NCBI GenBank assembly: GCA_934717745.1
Contig: CAKUZB010000002.1
Location: 151,575-215,574 of the forward strand
From: an uncultured Candidatus Melainabacteria bacterium
GTDB taxonomy: Bacteria; Cyanobacteriota; Vampirovibrionia; Gastranaerophilales; Gastranaerophilaceae
Reading direction: 5' to 3'
Length of the DNA stretch: 64,000 nucleotides
This document shows positions 41,642 to 50,805 of this stretch, one piece after another (the first letter of the stretch is position 1; every line of letters starts with the position of its first letter). A model generated the notes under the pieces. It saw nothing but the letters and a program-made list of their open reading frames with translations. It made no database searches and was not told the origin of the DNA. Position numbers and translations under genes: made by a program.

Positions 41642-42673
41642 TTAAATATATTTCATAACATTTGAAGTTGGTGCAAAACCTTCTTCAACAATACCTTGCA
41701 TACGTTTTTTACGGTAAAGCATATCAACAAATGCTTCTAATCTTGTAATAAATCCTGCTTCGCCTGTATGCTCGTCAATTGTCAAATTCAATAGAGGTTT
41801 ACTGAACTGTTTTGATTTTCTTGTAACACGTTCTAACATTAGTGAATCCGGCCCACAACCAAAAGCAGTAATTGTAATAATACCGTCAATTCTGTTGTCT
41901 TTTAAATAATGCCCCGCACAACCTGTCATTTCCGTTTCGTTTGCCCAATAAACAGATTCCCCAAGAGTTGCAACACCTTCCATCAATTTTTCCTCTGTTA
42001 ATTGAAGTGCAGTGTACACTTTAACATTCATTTTATTTAATTTTTCAATAACCTTCATAGATGCTCTTTCATCGTACAAATTATAATCGTGAGCAACCAC
42101 AGCAACTGAAATCGGATATTCTGTTTCGTCTTTTTCAATTAAAAGTTTACCTTCTGTAGCATATTTTAAAGATTTTTCATAAGACATGCCTGACTTTAAC
42201 ATTACGTGGAAATTGTTATATACTCTCCAACCAGCCTTTGAGGCTCTTTTAATTGCATCAAAATCCGTAATTCCAAACGGAGCAACACATTCCTTTAAAA
42301 ATGCGTATAGTCCTTGATTTTTAGCAGATTTATCGAAAGTTGGTTCTATAATTTCAAAATCTTTTTTGACAACGTTACGGATTAAATCAGGAAGTCCTCT
42401 TATTTTTGAACAGTTATAAATTTTTGGTGCAATTGATTGAATAGACGGAACAAAAATCTTTGTAACCCCTTTTTCAATAAGATTTAACACTTGTCCAACA
42501 AAAATCTTAACCGGTAAACATGTTTCTGTAACAACTAAAGAAGAACCACTTGATAAAGTTTTCTTAGTAGTTTTATCCGACAAAACCATTTCAATATTCA
42601 TGGCTTTGAAAAATCCATACATAAATGGAAAAATGCTATAAAAAGATAAACCTCTTGGTATTCCTATTTTCAT
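41642..42673 (-). CDS. DUF2229 protein, 2-hydroxyglutaryl-CoA dehydratase activase-related
   Basis: 343 residues. KIGIPRGLSFYSIFPFMYGF, VVTETCLPVKIFVGQVLNL near residue 50, VPSIQSIAPK and FGCGPDSLMLERVTR near 270, then LTIDEHTGEAGFITRLEAF, are typical of DUF2229. In most species this domain is the C-terminal part of large BadF/BcrA/HgdC-type activase proteins. Here it stands alone, without the ATPase. The conserved Cys residues could hold an Fe-S cluster. The substrate is unknown; the link to acyl-CoA dehydration comes from family association only. Confidence 0.82.
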   Translation of the reverse strand: MKIGIPRGLSFYSIFPFMYGFFKAMNIEMVLSDKTTKKTLSSGSSLVVTETCLPVKIFVGQVLNLIEKGVTKIFVPSIQSIAPKIYNCSKIRGLPDLIRNVVKKDFEIIEPTFDKSAKNQGLYAFLKECVAPFGITDFDAIKRASKAGWRVYNNFHVMLKSGMSYEKSLKYATEGKLLIEKDETEYPISVAVVAHDYNLYDERASMKVIEKLNKMNVKVYTALQLTEEKLMEGVATLGESVYWANETEMTGCAGHYLKDNRIDGIITITAFGCGPDSLMLERVTRKSKQFSKPLLNLTIDEHTGEAGFITRLEAFVDMLYRKKRMQGIVEEGFAPTSNVMKYI

Positions 42674-42744
42674 TATAAAACCTTATTCTATACTTTCGTA
42701 CTTAAATAATAAACGAAACACAAAAAAAATTCCACTCTTACCCA

Positions 42745-42780
42745 AAAGTTGTTTTCAAAATAGCCTACCTATATAACCGT
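42745..42780 (+). promoter_or_regulatory. Promoter of the SLH protein gene
   Basis: TTGTTT, 17 bases, TATAAC lies about 105 bases before the ATG at 42881. The leader is A-rich and ends in an AAGGAGG ribosome binding site, which suggests a highly translated mRNA. Confidence 0.5.
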
Positions 42781-42880
42781 TTTCGACAATGTTATAAAAC
42801 GATTTAAAATACATAATCATAAAAAAGTCGAAGGAACAAAAAACTAACAAAATAGAAAGAAATAAGGAGGTTTAAAAACA

Positions 42881-44809
42881 ATGAAATTCAAAAAATTAAC
42901 AGTAGCAGCCTTAATTGCAATGGGGATAAGTGCAACTGCAATATCAAATGCAATGGCAGCATGTCCTTGTAACAGAGATATTGATACACAAAGTGTAAAA
43001 GCACCTTGTGAAAAAGTTACAAACAAATGTGATAAATGCCATAAACAAAAAAGTAAATGTAAATGTAAAAAAGAAGAACCGATGGAACGTTGTGCAGAAG
43101 TTCCACAACCAACTTGTGCAAGTTGTGCATCTGCTCAAACAACAAATAGAAGTGATATGCGACAAATTTATGGATATCCAAACGCTATTTACGGTACAAA
43201 CAACTACATTGGAGAAACTTCAAACTCAATTACTTCCGGTGAAAATCAATTAAATCCAAATATTTCAGGTGCAACAATTTCATCAGACGGTTCAATGACC
43301 GGTGCAGCAAGTCAATTACCATACTTAAATTCAAATATGGACACTATTAACGGTGTAAATGTAAACGCTGATGAAAGTTATGTAGACGGAAGTTGCCCGA
43401 TAGACATTCACACAGAAAATTCAATTCAAGCCTTGAAAAAAAGTTACGAACCTTTTGAATTAAATTCTAACTTAAAAGGCATGACAGGAGCAGCCGCCAA
43501 CTTACTAAACTATTTCCCTGATGTTCCGGAAAACTATTGGGCATCTTGCGACATAGACAAATTGGCTATGAATGACGTTATCGTCGGCTATCCTGACAAA
43601 ATGTTCAAACCAAATAGAAATGTAACTCGTGCAGAATTTGCAACAATGCTTGTCAAAGGTTTCAATATGGACAGTTGTGCATTAGAACCAAAATGTATTT
43701 TCGCTGATGTTCCTGCGGGCAACTGGGCAAATCCATTAATTGCAAAAGCAGTAGATGAAAATTTAATGAAAGGCTATCCAAACGGCAGATTTATGCCTAA
43801 CAATCATGTAACTCGTGCAGAAGCACTTACAGCAATGGCAAAAGGCTTAAATAACTGCAATATTGACGAATGCAAAGCAAAAGAAATTTTGTCAAAATAC
43901 AGAGATGGTAATAGACTTCCAAGTTGGTCGCAAATTCCTATTGCAACAGCAATTGAAAACGGTGCATTATCAGATTTACCAAATTCTGATATGATTTTGC
44001 CAAACAAAACAGCATCAAGAGCAGATATTGCTTCAATGTTACAAAATATTCGTGTAGCAGGCGGATATGACAAAAACCCACAAACTGCAAATGCAGGTTG
44101 TCCGCTAGACAAATCAAAACAAGCATATCTTGAAAATCAAGAAGTTGTTCAAATTCCAACACTTAAACTTGAATTTTTAGATCAAGTTAACGCAAAATCT
44201 GCTCACGTTGGTCAACACTTTGCAGCAACTACTTTGGAAGAAGTAACAATCAACGGACAAGTTTACCCTTGCGGTTCTCGTGTAAACGGTAAAGTTATCG
44301 AAGTTATCCGTCCAAACGGCTGTAAAGAAAAAGGTGCATTAAAACTTGCATTCACTGAAATCCAAAACGGAGATTGCAAAGCAGAATTACCAAAACAAAT
44401 TCTAACTGCACAAATTGACAAAAAGAAAAATCCACACTTTATCGCAAGAACTCTTGCATTTCCATTCACATGGGCAGGTTCTCTAGCCGGAACTTCAGCA
44501 AGAGCCGTAGGTGGTATGGTTACTAACCTTGGTAACGCAGTAGAAAACGTTTCAAACGGTGTTGGTACAGCACTTGGAGAAACTTCTCAAGGTCAATTCA
44601 AAGCCGCAGGCAGAAGCATGGGCGATGCTATCGTAGAATCTGTTAAAGCACCTGTTGATTTAACAAGAACTGCTCTATCAGGAACTATGGGCTTATTCCA
44701 AACTTCAGGTGATGAAATTGCATATGTTGTAGACCCTAAAGGTGCTAAAATCTCAGCAGTTAACCCTAAAGAACATATTACAATCGCATTCGGTTGTGCA
44801 AACAAATAG
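42881..44809 (+). CDS. Cys-rich S-layer homology (SLH) surface protein
   Basis: 642 residues. A signal peptide ends AISNAMA. A Cys/Lys-rich segment follows (ACPCNRDID, CEKVTNKCDKCHKQKSKCKC), with about 14 Cys in 70 residues. Three SLH domains lie near residues 205-390, for example FPDVPENYWASCDIDKLAMN and FADVPAGNWANPLI with the TRAE motif (VTRAEFATML, VTRAEALTAM, then SRADIASML). The C-terminal part has a beta-rich region (FAATTLEEVTINGQVYPCGS) and a Gly/Ala-rich stretch. SLH domains anchor outer-layer proteins to the wall or outer membrane, as in cyanobacterial OprB/SlrA-like proteins. A strong ribosome binding site fits an abundant protein. Confidence 0.88.
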   Translation: MKFKKLTVAALIAMGISATAISNAMAACPCNRDIDTQSVKAPCEKVTNKCDKCHKQKSKCKCKKEEPMERCAEVPQPTCASCASAQTTNRSDMRQIYGYPNAIYGTNNYIGETSNSITSGENQLNPNISGATISSDGSMTGAASQLPYLNSNMDTINGVNVNADESYVDGSCPIDIHTENSIQALKKSYEPFELNSNLKGMTGAAANLLNYFPDVPENYWASCDIDKLAMNDVIVGYPDKMFKPNRNVTRAEFATMLVKGFNMDSCALEPKCIFADVPAGNWANPLIAKAVDENLMKGYPNGRFMPNNHVTRAEALTAMAKGLNNCNIDECKAKEILSKYRDGNRLPSWSQIPIATAIENGALSDLPNSDMILPNKTASRADIASMLQNIRVAGGYDKNPQTANAGCPLDKSKQAYLENQEVVQIPTLKLEFLDQVNAKSAHVGQHFAATTLEEVTINGQVYPCGSRVNGKVIEVIRPNGCKEKGALKLAFTEIQNGDCKAELPKQILTAQIDKKKNPHFIARTLAFPFTWAGSLAGTSARAVGGMVTNLGNAVENVSNGVGTALGETSQGQFKAAGRSMGDAIVESVKAPVDLTRTALSGTMGLFQTSGDEIAYVVDPKGAKISAVNPKEHITIAFGCANK

Positions 44810-44829
44810 TAAAGTCTGAACTTTACAGA

Positions 44830-44876
44830 CAAGAAGTCGAATTTAGGAAAATCTAAATTCGGCTTTCTTGTGTTTT
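44830..44876. terminator. Terminator between the SLH and MATE genes
   Basis: GTCGAATTTAG pairs with CTAAATTCGGC across a GAAAAT loop. The stem is extended by CAAGAA/TTCTTG and followed by TGTTTTT. It overlaps the 3' end of the MATE coding region. Confidence 0.75.
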
Positions 44877-46181
44877 TAACATACTTTTATAAGTTTTAAC
44901 AATTTCATAAACCAAAATTGAACCGACACAAGCAGAAGAAATTCCAATACCAATCCAAAAACCAAGCAAATTCAAATGCATTTTAAAGGCTAAGAACGCA
45001 CCTAAAGAAATACCTACCATAACATAACCAAAGAAATTTGCCCAAGATACCATAAAGGTTTTTTTCAACCCTTTTAAAATACCACCACAAGATACTTGCA
45101 AACCGTCAAAACATTGAAAGCCTGCAACTGCATACATAATTGGAGTTACTATTGAAATCAAAGTTGCATCATTTGTGAATATTTTAGCAAAGAAAGATGG
45201 GAATGACGCAAAAAATATACCACAAAATACCATAACTCCAACAGATAAAGCCACACCTGTAATAGAATATTTTTTTACATCTATAAGATTTTTAGCCCCA
45301 TTTGCAAAACCAACTTTAACTGCAATAGCATTTGATATTGAAAGCGGAATTACAAAAGAAGATGTACTAATTACCCCTAAAATATTCTGTGCTGCGGCAT
45401 ATACACTATTAACACGCCCCATAAGTATCGCCATTGAGTTAAATGTTATAAATTCCAAACTTACTGCAACTGAAATCGGCAAACCGACTTTTATAAGAGT
45501 TCCAAAATATTTTTTACCAACGCGTTTATATTCAAATTTAAAATAATATAAACAATATACTAATAAAGAAAGCCCCATTATTGTTCTAATTAAGGTACTT
45601 GCAATTCCTAAGCCCATTGCACCCATTGACGGAATTACACCAAAACCAAAAGCAAACACCCAATTAAACAATAAATTTAAAAATATTCCTATAATTGAAA
45701 TAAAATTCGGGAAAAATACTATTTCATAAGCCTGTAAAAATTCTTTTAAAGCCGCATGCAAATATCCGCCAAAAGCAGAAAAAGCAAAAACAAATGTATA
45801 AATTTTAATATCAGGCATCAATTTTGGGTTAAATCCCATATGCTCCATTAAAGGAATAGATGCAAATATTAATAACATTGAAAAAAATGCAACTATTTGT
45901 GAAAAAATTATTGTCGGATAAAAGTACTTCTTTGCAGATTTTTTTGCACCTAACCTGTTTGACAAAACTGGAGAAACACTAACAATTAAGCCTATTCCAA
46001 ACATAAATATAATACTTGTAATTGCACCGGAAATACTTACCGCAGATAAAACCTCAGTTGAATATTTTCCTGCAACAAAAACATCACCGGCCATAATGAA
46101 TGTAAAACCTATTTGTCCCATTATAATAGGCCAAGCCAAATGTATTAACTCGTATGCATACTCCTTGTAACTTTTTGTCAT
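44853..46181 (-). CDS. MATE family efflux transporter
   Basis: 442 residues with about twelve membrane segments in two repeats. Segments such as HLAWPIIMGQIGFTFIMAGD at the start, and GGYLHAALKEFLQAYEIVFF and CGGILKGLKKTFMVSWANFF at equivalent positions in the two halves, are MATE-like. It exports drugs or metabolites in exchange for sodium or protons. It lies 4 bases after the small anchored protein gene, both on the minus strand, and so probably shares its transcript. Confidence 0.92.
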   Translation of the reverse strand: MTKSYKEYAYELIHLAWPIIMGQIGFTFIMAGDVFVAGKYSTEVLSAVSISGAITSIIFMFGIGLIVSVSPVLSNRLGAKKSAKKYFYPTIIFSQIVAFFSMLLIFASIPLMEHMGFNPKLMPDIKIYTFVFAFSAFGGYLHAALKEFLQAYEIVFFPNFISIIGIFLNLLFNWVFAFGFGVIPSMGAMGLGIASTLIRTIMGLSLLVYCLYYFKFEYKRVGKKYFGTLIKVGLPISVAVSLEFITFNSMAILMGRVNSVYAAAQNILGVISTSSFVIPLSISNAIAVKVGFANGAKNLIDVKKYSITGVALSVGVMVFCGIFFASFPSFFAKIFTNDATLISIVTPIMYAVAGFQCFDGLQVSCGGILKGLKKTFMVSWANFFGYVMVGISLGAFLAFKMHLNLLGFWIGIGISSACVGSILVYEIVKTYKSMLKTQESRI

Positions 46182-46185
46182 AACT

Positions 46186-46749
46186 TTATAACTCGAAATT
46201 ATCCTTGTTTAAATATCTATCATTTCTGAATGCCGATTGATAAGGTTTTGCCTGACGGATTTTCTCCAACCATTTAAAATAATTTGTTTTAAAACTTTCC
46301 ATATCTTTGTTTATATATTGCATTGTAACATATCCGTCAAAAGACTCCATTGCACGATAAATATCGCACTGAGTAGACATCACATTGTTTCCGACAACAC
46401 ATCTTGTTGCAATTGCATCACTTGGCGAAACTCTTTCAAACTGGTATTTTGAGTAATCATTCATCGCTTCAAGTTGAGATGTTAAACGACGTAAAAATAT
46501 TAATGGTGTTCTCGCATTTGTACTGTGATATGCGTGAATAATCAAGGTTTCTGACCATTTTGAATATGTTTGACCTGATGGAACATATTGAATAATTGTT
46601 TCAGAACCCATTTTTCTGTGATATGCAACATGCCACTTCCCTGCACCAACAGGAAAATCAAAAGCAAGAGTTTGGTACGCAAAAACAACCCCAATAGTTA
46701 AAAGAAATATTGCAATAAGGCTATATAGTTTTAAATGGAGAGTTTTCAT
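46186..46749 (-). CDS. Membrane-anchored periplasmic hypothetical protein
   Basis: 187 residues. An uncleaved or cleavable signal segment (LYSLIAIFLLTIGVVFAYQT) precedes a soluble domain with GAGKWHVAYHRKMGSETIIQ, TPLIFLRRLTSQLEAMN and two Cys (TRCVVGNNVMSTQCDIYR). I do not recognise it. Its ATG lies 29 bases inside the 3' end of the Nif3-like gene, so it is read from that transcript. Confidence 0.7.
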   Translation of the reverse strand: MKTLHLKLYSLIAIFLLTIGVVFAYQTLAFDFPVGAGKWHVAYHRKMGSETIIQYVPSGQTYSKWSETLIIHAYHSTNARTPLIFLRRLTSQLEAMNDYSKYQFERVSPSDAIATRCVVGNNVMSTQCDIYRAMESFDGYVTMQYINKDMESFKTNYFKWLEKIRQAKPYQSAFRNDRYLNKDNFEL

Positions 46750-47401
46750 TTGCTAAAATTACCTCAACTTTATCTTTTATTAAACCTTGAAAAACTTTTT
46801 TTATCAAGATTTCGCTTTCAAAATGTCCGACATCGTAAAGAACAATTTCAGAGTCTACGGCACTGTGATATTTTAAATCTCCTGTAACAAAACAATCGCA
46901 ACCATTTTTAACCGCTTCTTCATACATATCCATGCCGGAACCTGCACAAAAGGCTATTTTTGATACGTTTTTAACATTTTTATTATTCACAATTCTCGCA
47001 TCTGGGAAGATTTTTTTTATTTTTGCAGAAAAATCTTTTATCGAAATTTCTAAATCAACTATTCTCAAAAATTCACCCATAGGATAACTACTCAATTCTA
47101 ACGCCTCAACAAAAGTATCGGTCGTTCCACCCAAAGCCTTATCAACATTTGTATGAGCAGAATAAATATCAATATCCGAAAGATACAAAGGTACAAAAAA
47201 CATTGGGTGATGAGAAATAATCATATCACAATGATTTTTGATTGCTTGTTGATAAACATCTTCAGTTATCGTAAGTGCAATTAAAACCTTTTTAACCTCT
47301 TTTTTGGGGGTTTCAACAACCCAGCCTGAGCAATCCCATTTTTCTTGAAGTTCAGACGGTGCAAAATTTTCTATTATATTAACAATTTCATACTTGTTCA
47401 T
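46721..47401 (-). CDS. Nif3-like dinuclear metal centre protein
   Basis: 226 residues. Motifs: KWDCSGWVVETP near residue 20, MIISHHPMFFVPL near 60, SAHTNVDKALGGTTD near 80 and the C-terminal FCAGSGMDMYEEAVKNGCD, then FVTGDLKYHSAVD and LYDVGHFESE. These supply the two metal ligand sets of the Nif3/DUF34 family. The single-domain short form lacks the PII-like insert. The function is not settled (possibly metal insertase or GTP cyclohydrolase I type 2). It overlaps gmk by 14 bases. Confidence 0.92.
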   Translation of the reverse strand: MNKYEIVNIIENFAPSELQEKWDCSGWVVETPKKEVKKVLIALTITEDVYQQAIKNHCDMIISHHPMFFVPLYLSDIDIYSAHTNVDKALGGTTDTFVEALELSSYPMGEFLRIVDLEISIKDFSAKIKKIFPDARIVNNKNVKNVSKIAFCAGSGMDMYEEAVKNGCDCFVTGDLKYHSAVDSEIVLYDVGHFESEILIKKVFQGLIKDKVEVILANENSPFKTI

Positions 47402-47942
47402 TTTTTATAATATTCTCAATTTCTTCAACGGCTCTATCTACAATATCATTTACAACAGTGTAATTAAACTGTTTTGAATTTTCCATTTCAGATTCGACGG
47501 TTGCAAGTCTTTTTTGGATAGCATCTTCACTTTCAGTTCCTCTGCCACGTAAGCGACGCTCTAATTCTTCCAAAGACGGCGGTAAAATAAAGATTAAAAC
47601 GGCATTTTTCATTTTATCTTTAACTTGCAAAGCCCCTTTTGTATCAATTTCAAGCAATAAATTTTCGTCATTTTCTAAACATTGCTCAACAAATTTTTTA
47701 TTTGTACCATAACAGTTACCCGAAAATTCTGCCCACTCTAAGAAATCACCGTTTTCAACAGCATTCATAAAATCCTCACGAGTTAAGTAATAATAGTTAA
47801 CTCCATGAACTTCACCTTCACGTTTTTGGCGAGTTGTACAAGAAACAGATAACTTAAATTCAGGATTTTTTTCCAAAAACTTTTTAATAATCGTACCCTT
47901 GCCCACTCCTGATGAGCCTGAAATTACAAAAAGTTTTTTCAT
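47388..47942 (-). CDS. gmk: Guanylate kinase
   Basis: 184 residues. It phosphorylates GMP to GDP. P-loop FVISGSSGVGKGTIIKKFL at the N-terminus; GMP-binding SVSCTTRQKREGEVHGVNYY near residue 35; LLEIDTKGALQVKDKM near 95; FILPPSLEELERRLRGRGTE near 115. Full length and all motifs intact. It lies 10 bases after the OPA transporter gene and is coupled to the Nif3-like gene. Confidence 0.97.
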   Translation of the reverse strand: MKKLFVISGSSGVGKGTIIKKFLEKNPEFKLSVSCTTRQKREGEVHGVNYYYLTREDFMNAVENGDFLEWAEFSGNCYGTNKKFVEQCLENDENLLLEIDTKGALQVKDKMKNAVLIFILPPSLEELERRLRGRGTESEDAIQKRLATVESEMENSKQFNYTVVNDIVDRAVEEIENIIKNEQV

Positions 47943-47952
47943 TGAAAATCTC

Positions 47953-49389
47953 CTATTGTTTTACGGTTTCTTCTTCAGTGCATTCTTCAACAGTTTCTTC
48001 TTTTGTTTTTCTCTTTTGGTTTGCACTATATAACATAATGATAATACACATCATAATGCCGATAGCCGCAGATGAAATCCAGAAGCAAACTGCACCTCTC
48101 CAACCAAACTTGTCTACCATAAAACCTGTTCCTGATGAAGAAAGAACTGCACCTACATAACCAAACATGCCTGCAAATCCTAAAGCCGCAGATGCTACTT
48201 GTTTTGAAGTGGCTTCTAAGGCACAAACACCGCCCAACAATAATTGAGGTCCGGCAGTAAATGCACCGATTAATGCAGCAAGTACGTAATCAAAGAAATC
48301 TATTTTATTAATGTGGAATAAGAATAAACAAACACCTAAACCAATAAAGAAAATAATATTGATAGGAATTCTGCTACCTGATTTTGAACGGTCAGAGAAC
48401 CAACCGGCAGCAATTGCACCGACTGAACCAACAACTGCCAAAGAACTTAATTTTGCAGTTGCAATAGCAAGTGTATCTCCTTTATATTCCATTAAATATT
48501 TTACAAACCAGTCCTCTGTACCAAAACGAATTACGTATACAAAAGCATAAGCGATTGATAACAACCAAAGAATTTTATTACAAATAATGAATTTTCTAAA
48601 CATTTCAAAATAAGACATTTTTTGAATTTCAGATTCTTTCTTTTCCTCAATCGGCTCATTTTTATAAATATCAACATCAGGCAAACCTATTGATTGAGGT
48701 TTATCTCTTAACGACCAATATAAAATTAACGCAGTTATTGTAACCAAAACGGCTTCAATACCAAAAGCCATTTTCCAGCCTAATTTTCCAATCAAAATAC
48801 CTGAAATCATTACAGTTGTAAACACACCCAATTGGTGAGAAGTTGACCAAATAGACCATTTTGTTGCACGTTCTGATTTTGATAACCAATAAGAAAGTGC
48901 TTTTGCGATAGGTGGAAAAATCATTGATTGAAACCAACCATTAGCACCCCAGAAGAATGTCAAAATCCATAACAAAATTGCGGCAGACGGCAAACCAAAG
49001 AAACTTACATGTCCGGGAGTAATAAACACTGAACTGAATATAAAGCATAAGTTTGCAATTGCAGATAAAATCATCGCTGTTGGCAAGAATGTTCTTACAT
49101 TACTTCTGTCTGCAAGAATACCGTTACAGAATTTACCTACACCATAAGTAACATACAAAGATGAACCCAAAATACCTAATTGAGTATTTGTATAACCTAA
49201 ATCCTGACCAATAAACGGTAATGCTACTGCAATATTTTTTCTGCAAAAGTGAGCGACAATGTATGCAATATAGCAAGAGATAAAAATTCTCCAACTCCAG
49301 TGTTTATACATTTTGTCAACTTTTTCTTTATCTTGAATTTCCTCTTTAATAGGAGGTTCTTTAAAAAAATTTACGATAAAATTAGCCAT
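47953..49389 (-). CDS. MFS organophosphate transporter (GlpT/UhpT-like)
   Basis: 478 residues with twelve predicted membrane segments. The opening WSWRIFISCYIAYIVAHFCRKN and LGYTNTQLGILGSSLYVTYGVG, then KFCNGILADRSNVRTFLP, match the organophosphate:phosphate antiporter (OPA) family. It probably imports a sugar phosphate or glycerol 3-phosphate against phosphate. No UhpABC-type regulators are adjacent. The acidic C-terminal tail (EETVEECTEEE) is cytoplasmic. Confidence 0.88.
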   Translation of the reverse strand: MANFIVNFFKEPPIKEEIQDKEKVDKMYKHWSWRIFISCYIAYIVAHFCRKNIAVALPFIGQDLGYTNTQLGILGSSLYVTYGVGKFCNGILADRSNVRTFLPTAMILSAIANLCFIFSSVFITPGHVSFFGLPSAAILLWILTFFWGANGWFQSMIFPPIAKALSYWLSKSERATKWSIWSTSHQLGVFTTVMISGILIGKLGWKMAFGIEAVLVTITALILYWSLRDKPQSIGLPDVDIYKNEPIEEKKESEIQKMSYFEMFRKFIICNKILWLLSIAYAFVYVIRFGTEDWFVKYLMEYKGDTLAIATAKLSSLAVVGSVGAIAAGWFSDRSKSGSRIPINIIFFIGLGVCLFLFHINKIDFFDYVLAALIGAFTAGPQLLLGGVCALEATSKQVASAALGFAGMFGYVGAVLSSSGTGFMVDKFGWRGAVCFWISSAAIGIMMCIIIMLYSANQKRKTKEETVEECTEEETVKQ

Positions 49390-49391
49390 TC

Positions 49392-50309
49392 TTATTTCCC
49401 TGCCTTAATTATTTGTACATTTCGGTTTTCTACAACTTCTTTTCTTGCCGATTTAATTGCTTCTCTTTTGCATTCGTCAAGACTCATTCCGTTACAAAGC
49501 CTGTCAACAAATCCGCAATTTAATTTTACAGCCTTATTCAATGCCCCAACTTCTTCTAAAATATCTTTTACATCTTCAAAATCATAATGGAAAGATTGTT
49601 TTGATTGAAATGTAAGAATATCTCCGTTTTGAGCAGTGATAGACTTTCCTCCAAGTTCAAAATACAATTTAAAAACTGATTTCAAATCCTGAAGTTCAGA
49701 TTGCATAGTATTTACACTTTGCTGAATACGTAAAAACCTTTCAAATAAATATTCAATATTTTCTAATTGTTTGTTCTCCCAATCATATTTTTGTAAATAT
49801 AATTTTTTCAATTTAGGATAAGCCAAAGCCAAACTCATTGCATCAGCCATTGCTCTGTGGTGATTAACAAGTTCAACTTTAAATTTTTTAGTCAAAGCGT
49901 CTAATCCATGAGAATCCATTTCAGGATAAACTTCTTTAAACATATATTGAGTATCAATTCTTTCATTTTCAAGAGGTTTACCTGTTGTTCTCAAACTTGC
50001 TTCATTCAAATATGAATAATCAAAAATACAGTTATGAGCAACAATCGGATAATCACCGATAAATTCCAAAATTTTCGGCATTGCTTCGGCTTCTGTCGGA
50101 GCATCTTGAACCATCTCTTGAGTAATTCCATGAATTGCAATAGACGATTTTCTTATATGTTGTTGTGGATTAATCAAAGTTTGAAATTCATCTTTAACTT
50201 TTCCGTTTTCTAATCTTACACCGGCAAACTCTACCATACGCTCTTTTGTATAGTCCAAACCGGTTGTTTCTGTATCTAAAACAATCTCAATAACTTTTTT
50301 TCTAGCCAT
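49392..50309 (-). CDS. DEDDh 3'-5' exonuclease (DnaQ/PolC epsilon-like)
   Basis: 305 residues. The exonuclease domain holds all DEDDh residues: IVLDTETTGLDY (D, E), AHNCIFDYSYL near residue 95 (D), and NHHRAMADAMSLA near 153 (H, D). The C-terminal 130 residues form a coiled-coil-like extension without a UvrC or BRCT domain. It could serve as a stand-alone proofreading subunit or in repair. It lies 2 bases before the OPA transporter gene. Confidence 0.9.
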   Translation of the reverse strand: MARKKVIEIVLDTETTGLDYTKERMVEFAGVRLENGKVKDEFQTLINPQQHIRKSSIAIHGITQEMVQDAPTEAEAMPKILEFIGDYPIVAHNCIFDYSYLNEASLRTTGKPLENERIDTQYMFKEVYPEMDSHGLDALTKKFKVELVNHHRAMADAMSLALAYPKLKKLYLQKYDWENKQLENIEYLFERFLRIQQSVNTMQSELQDLKSVFKLYFELGGKSITAQNGDILTFQSKQSFHYDFEDVKDILEEVGALNKAVKLNCGFVDRLCNGMSLDECKREAIKSARKEVVENRNVQIIKAGK

Positions 50310-50406
50310 TATATTCCTAAAAATTAAATCTTTTTACCTTACATTAAGATAATAGCATAAAAAAAATTTATATGCTAGAATGAACATAATAATAAGGAGA
50401 TAAAAC

Positions 50407-50730
50407 ATGTCAAACGCACAAGATGTAAACGATTCAACTTTCGAACAAGAAGTTTTACAAGCGTCTACTCCAGTTTTAGTTGACTTTTGGGCAACTTGGT
50501 GTGGACCTTGCAGAAAAATTTCACCGGTTTTAGACGAAATTGCAGAAACATATTCCGGAAAATTAAAAGTAGTAAAAGTTAATGCTGATGAAAATAAAGA
50601 AGTAGTTCAAGCAAACTCTATCAGCGGACTTCCAAGCCTTTTAATCTTCAAAAACGGTGAAGCAGTCGAAAGAATGGTTGGCATGATGTCAAAATCAACA
50701 ATCATCAATAATGTTGAAAAATATCTATAA
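50407..50730 (+). CDS. trxA: Thioredoxin
   Basis: 107 residues, the standard thioredoxin length. VLVDFWATWCGPCRKISPVL carries the redox-active WCGPC site; the cis-proline region GLPSLLIFKNGE follows. It reduces cytoplasmic disulphides, for instance of ribonucleotide reductase. AAGGAG lies before the ATG, and it is a single-gene unit between a divergent exonuclease and a strong terminator. Confidence 0.97.
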   Translation: MSNAQDVNDSTFEQEVLQASTPVLVDFWATWCGPCRKISPVLDEIAETYSGKLKVVKVNADENKEVVQANSISGLPSLLIFKNGEAVERMVGMMSKSTIINNVEKYL

Positions 50731-50750
50731 TAAAATATTTTTAAACTATT

Positions 50751-50789
50751 AAATAAAGGGTCGGCGGTTTTACCGCCGACCCTTTATTT
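50751..50789. terminator. Bidirectional terminator, 18-bp stem
   Basis: AAATAAAGGGTCGGCGGT pairs perfectly with its complement across a TTT loop, flanked by A/T runs. It separates the convergent trxA and SIMPL genes. Confidence 0.88.
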
Positions 50790-50805
50790 TTATTTATTTA
50801 TCAAA

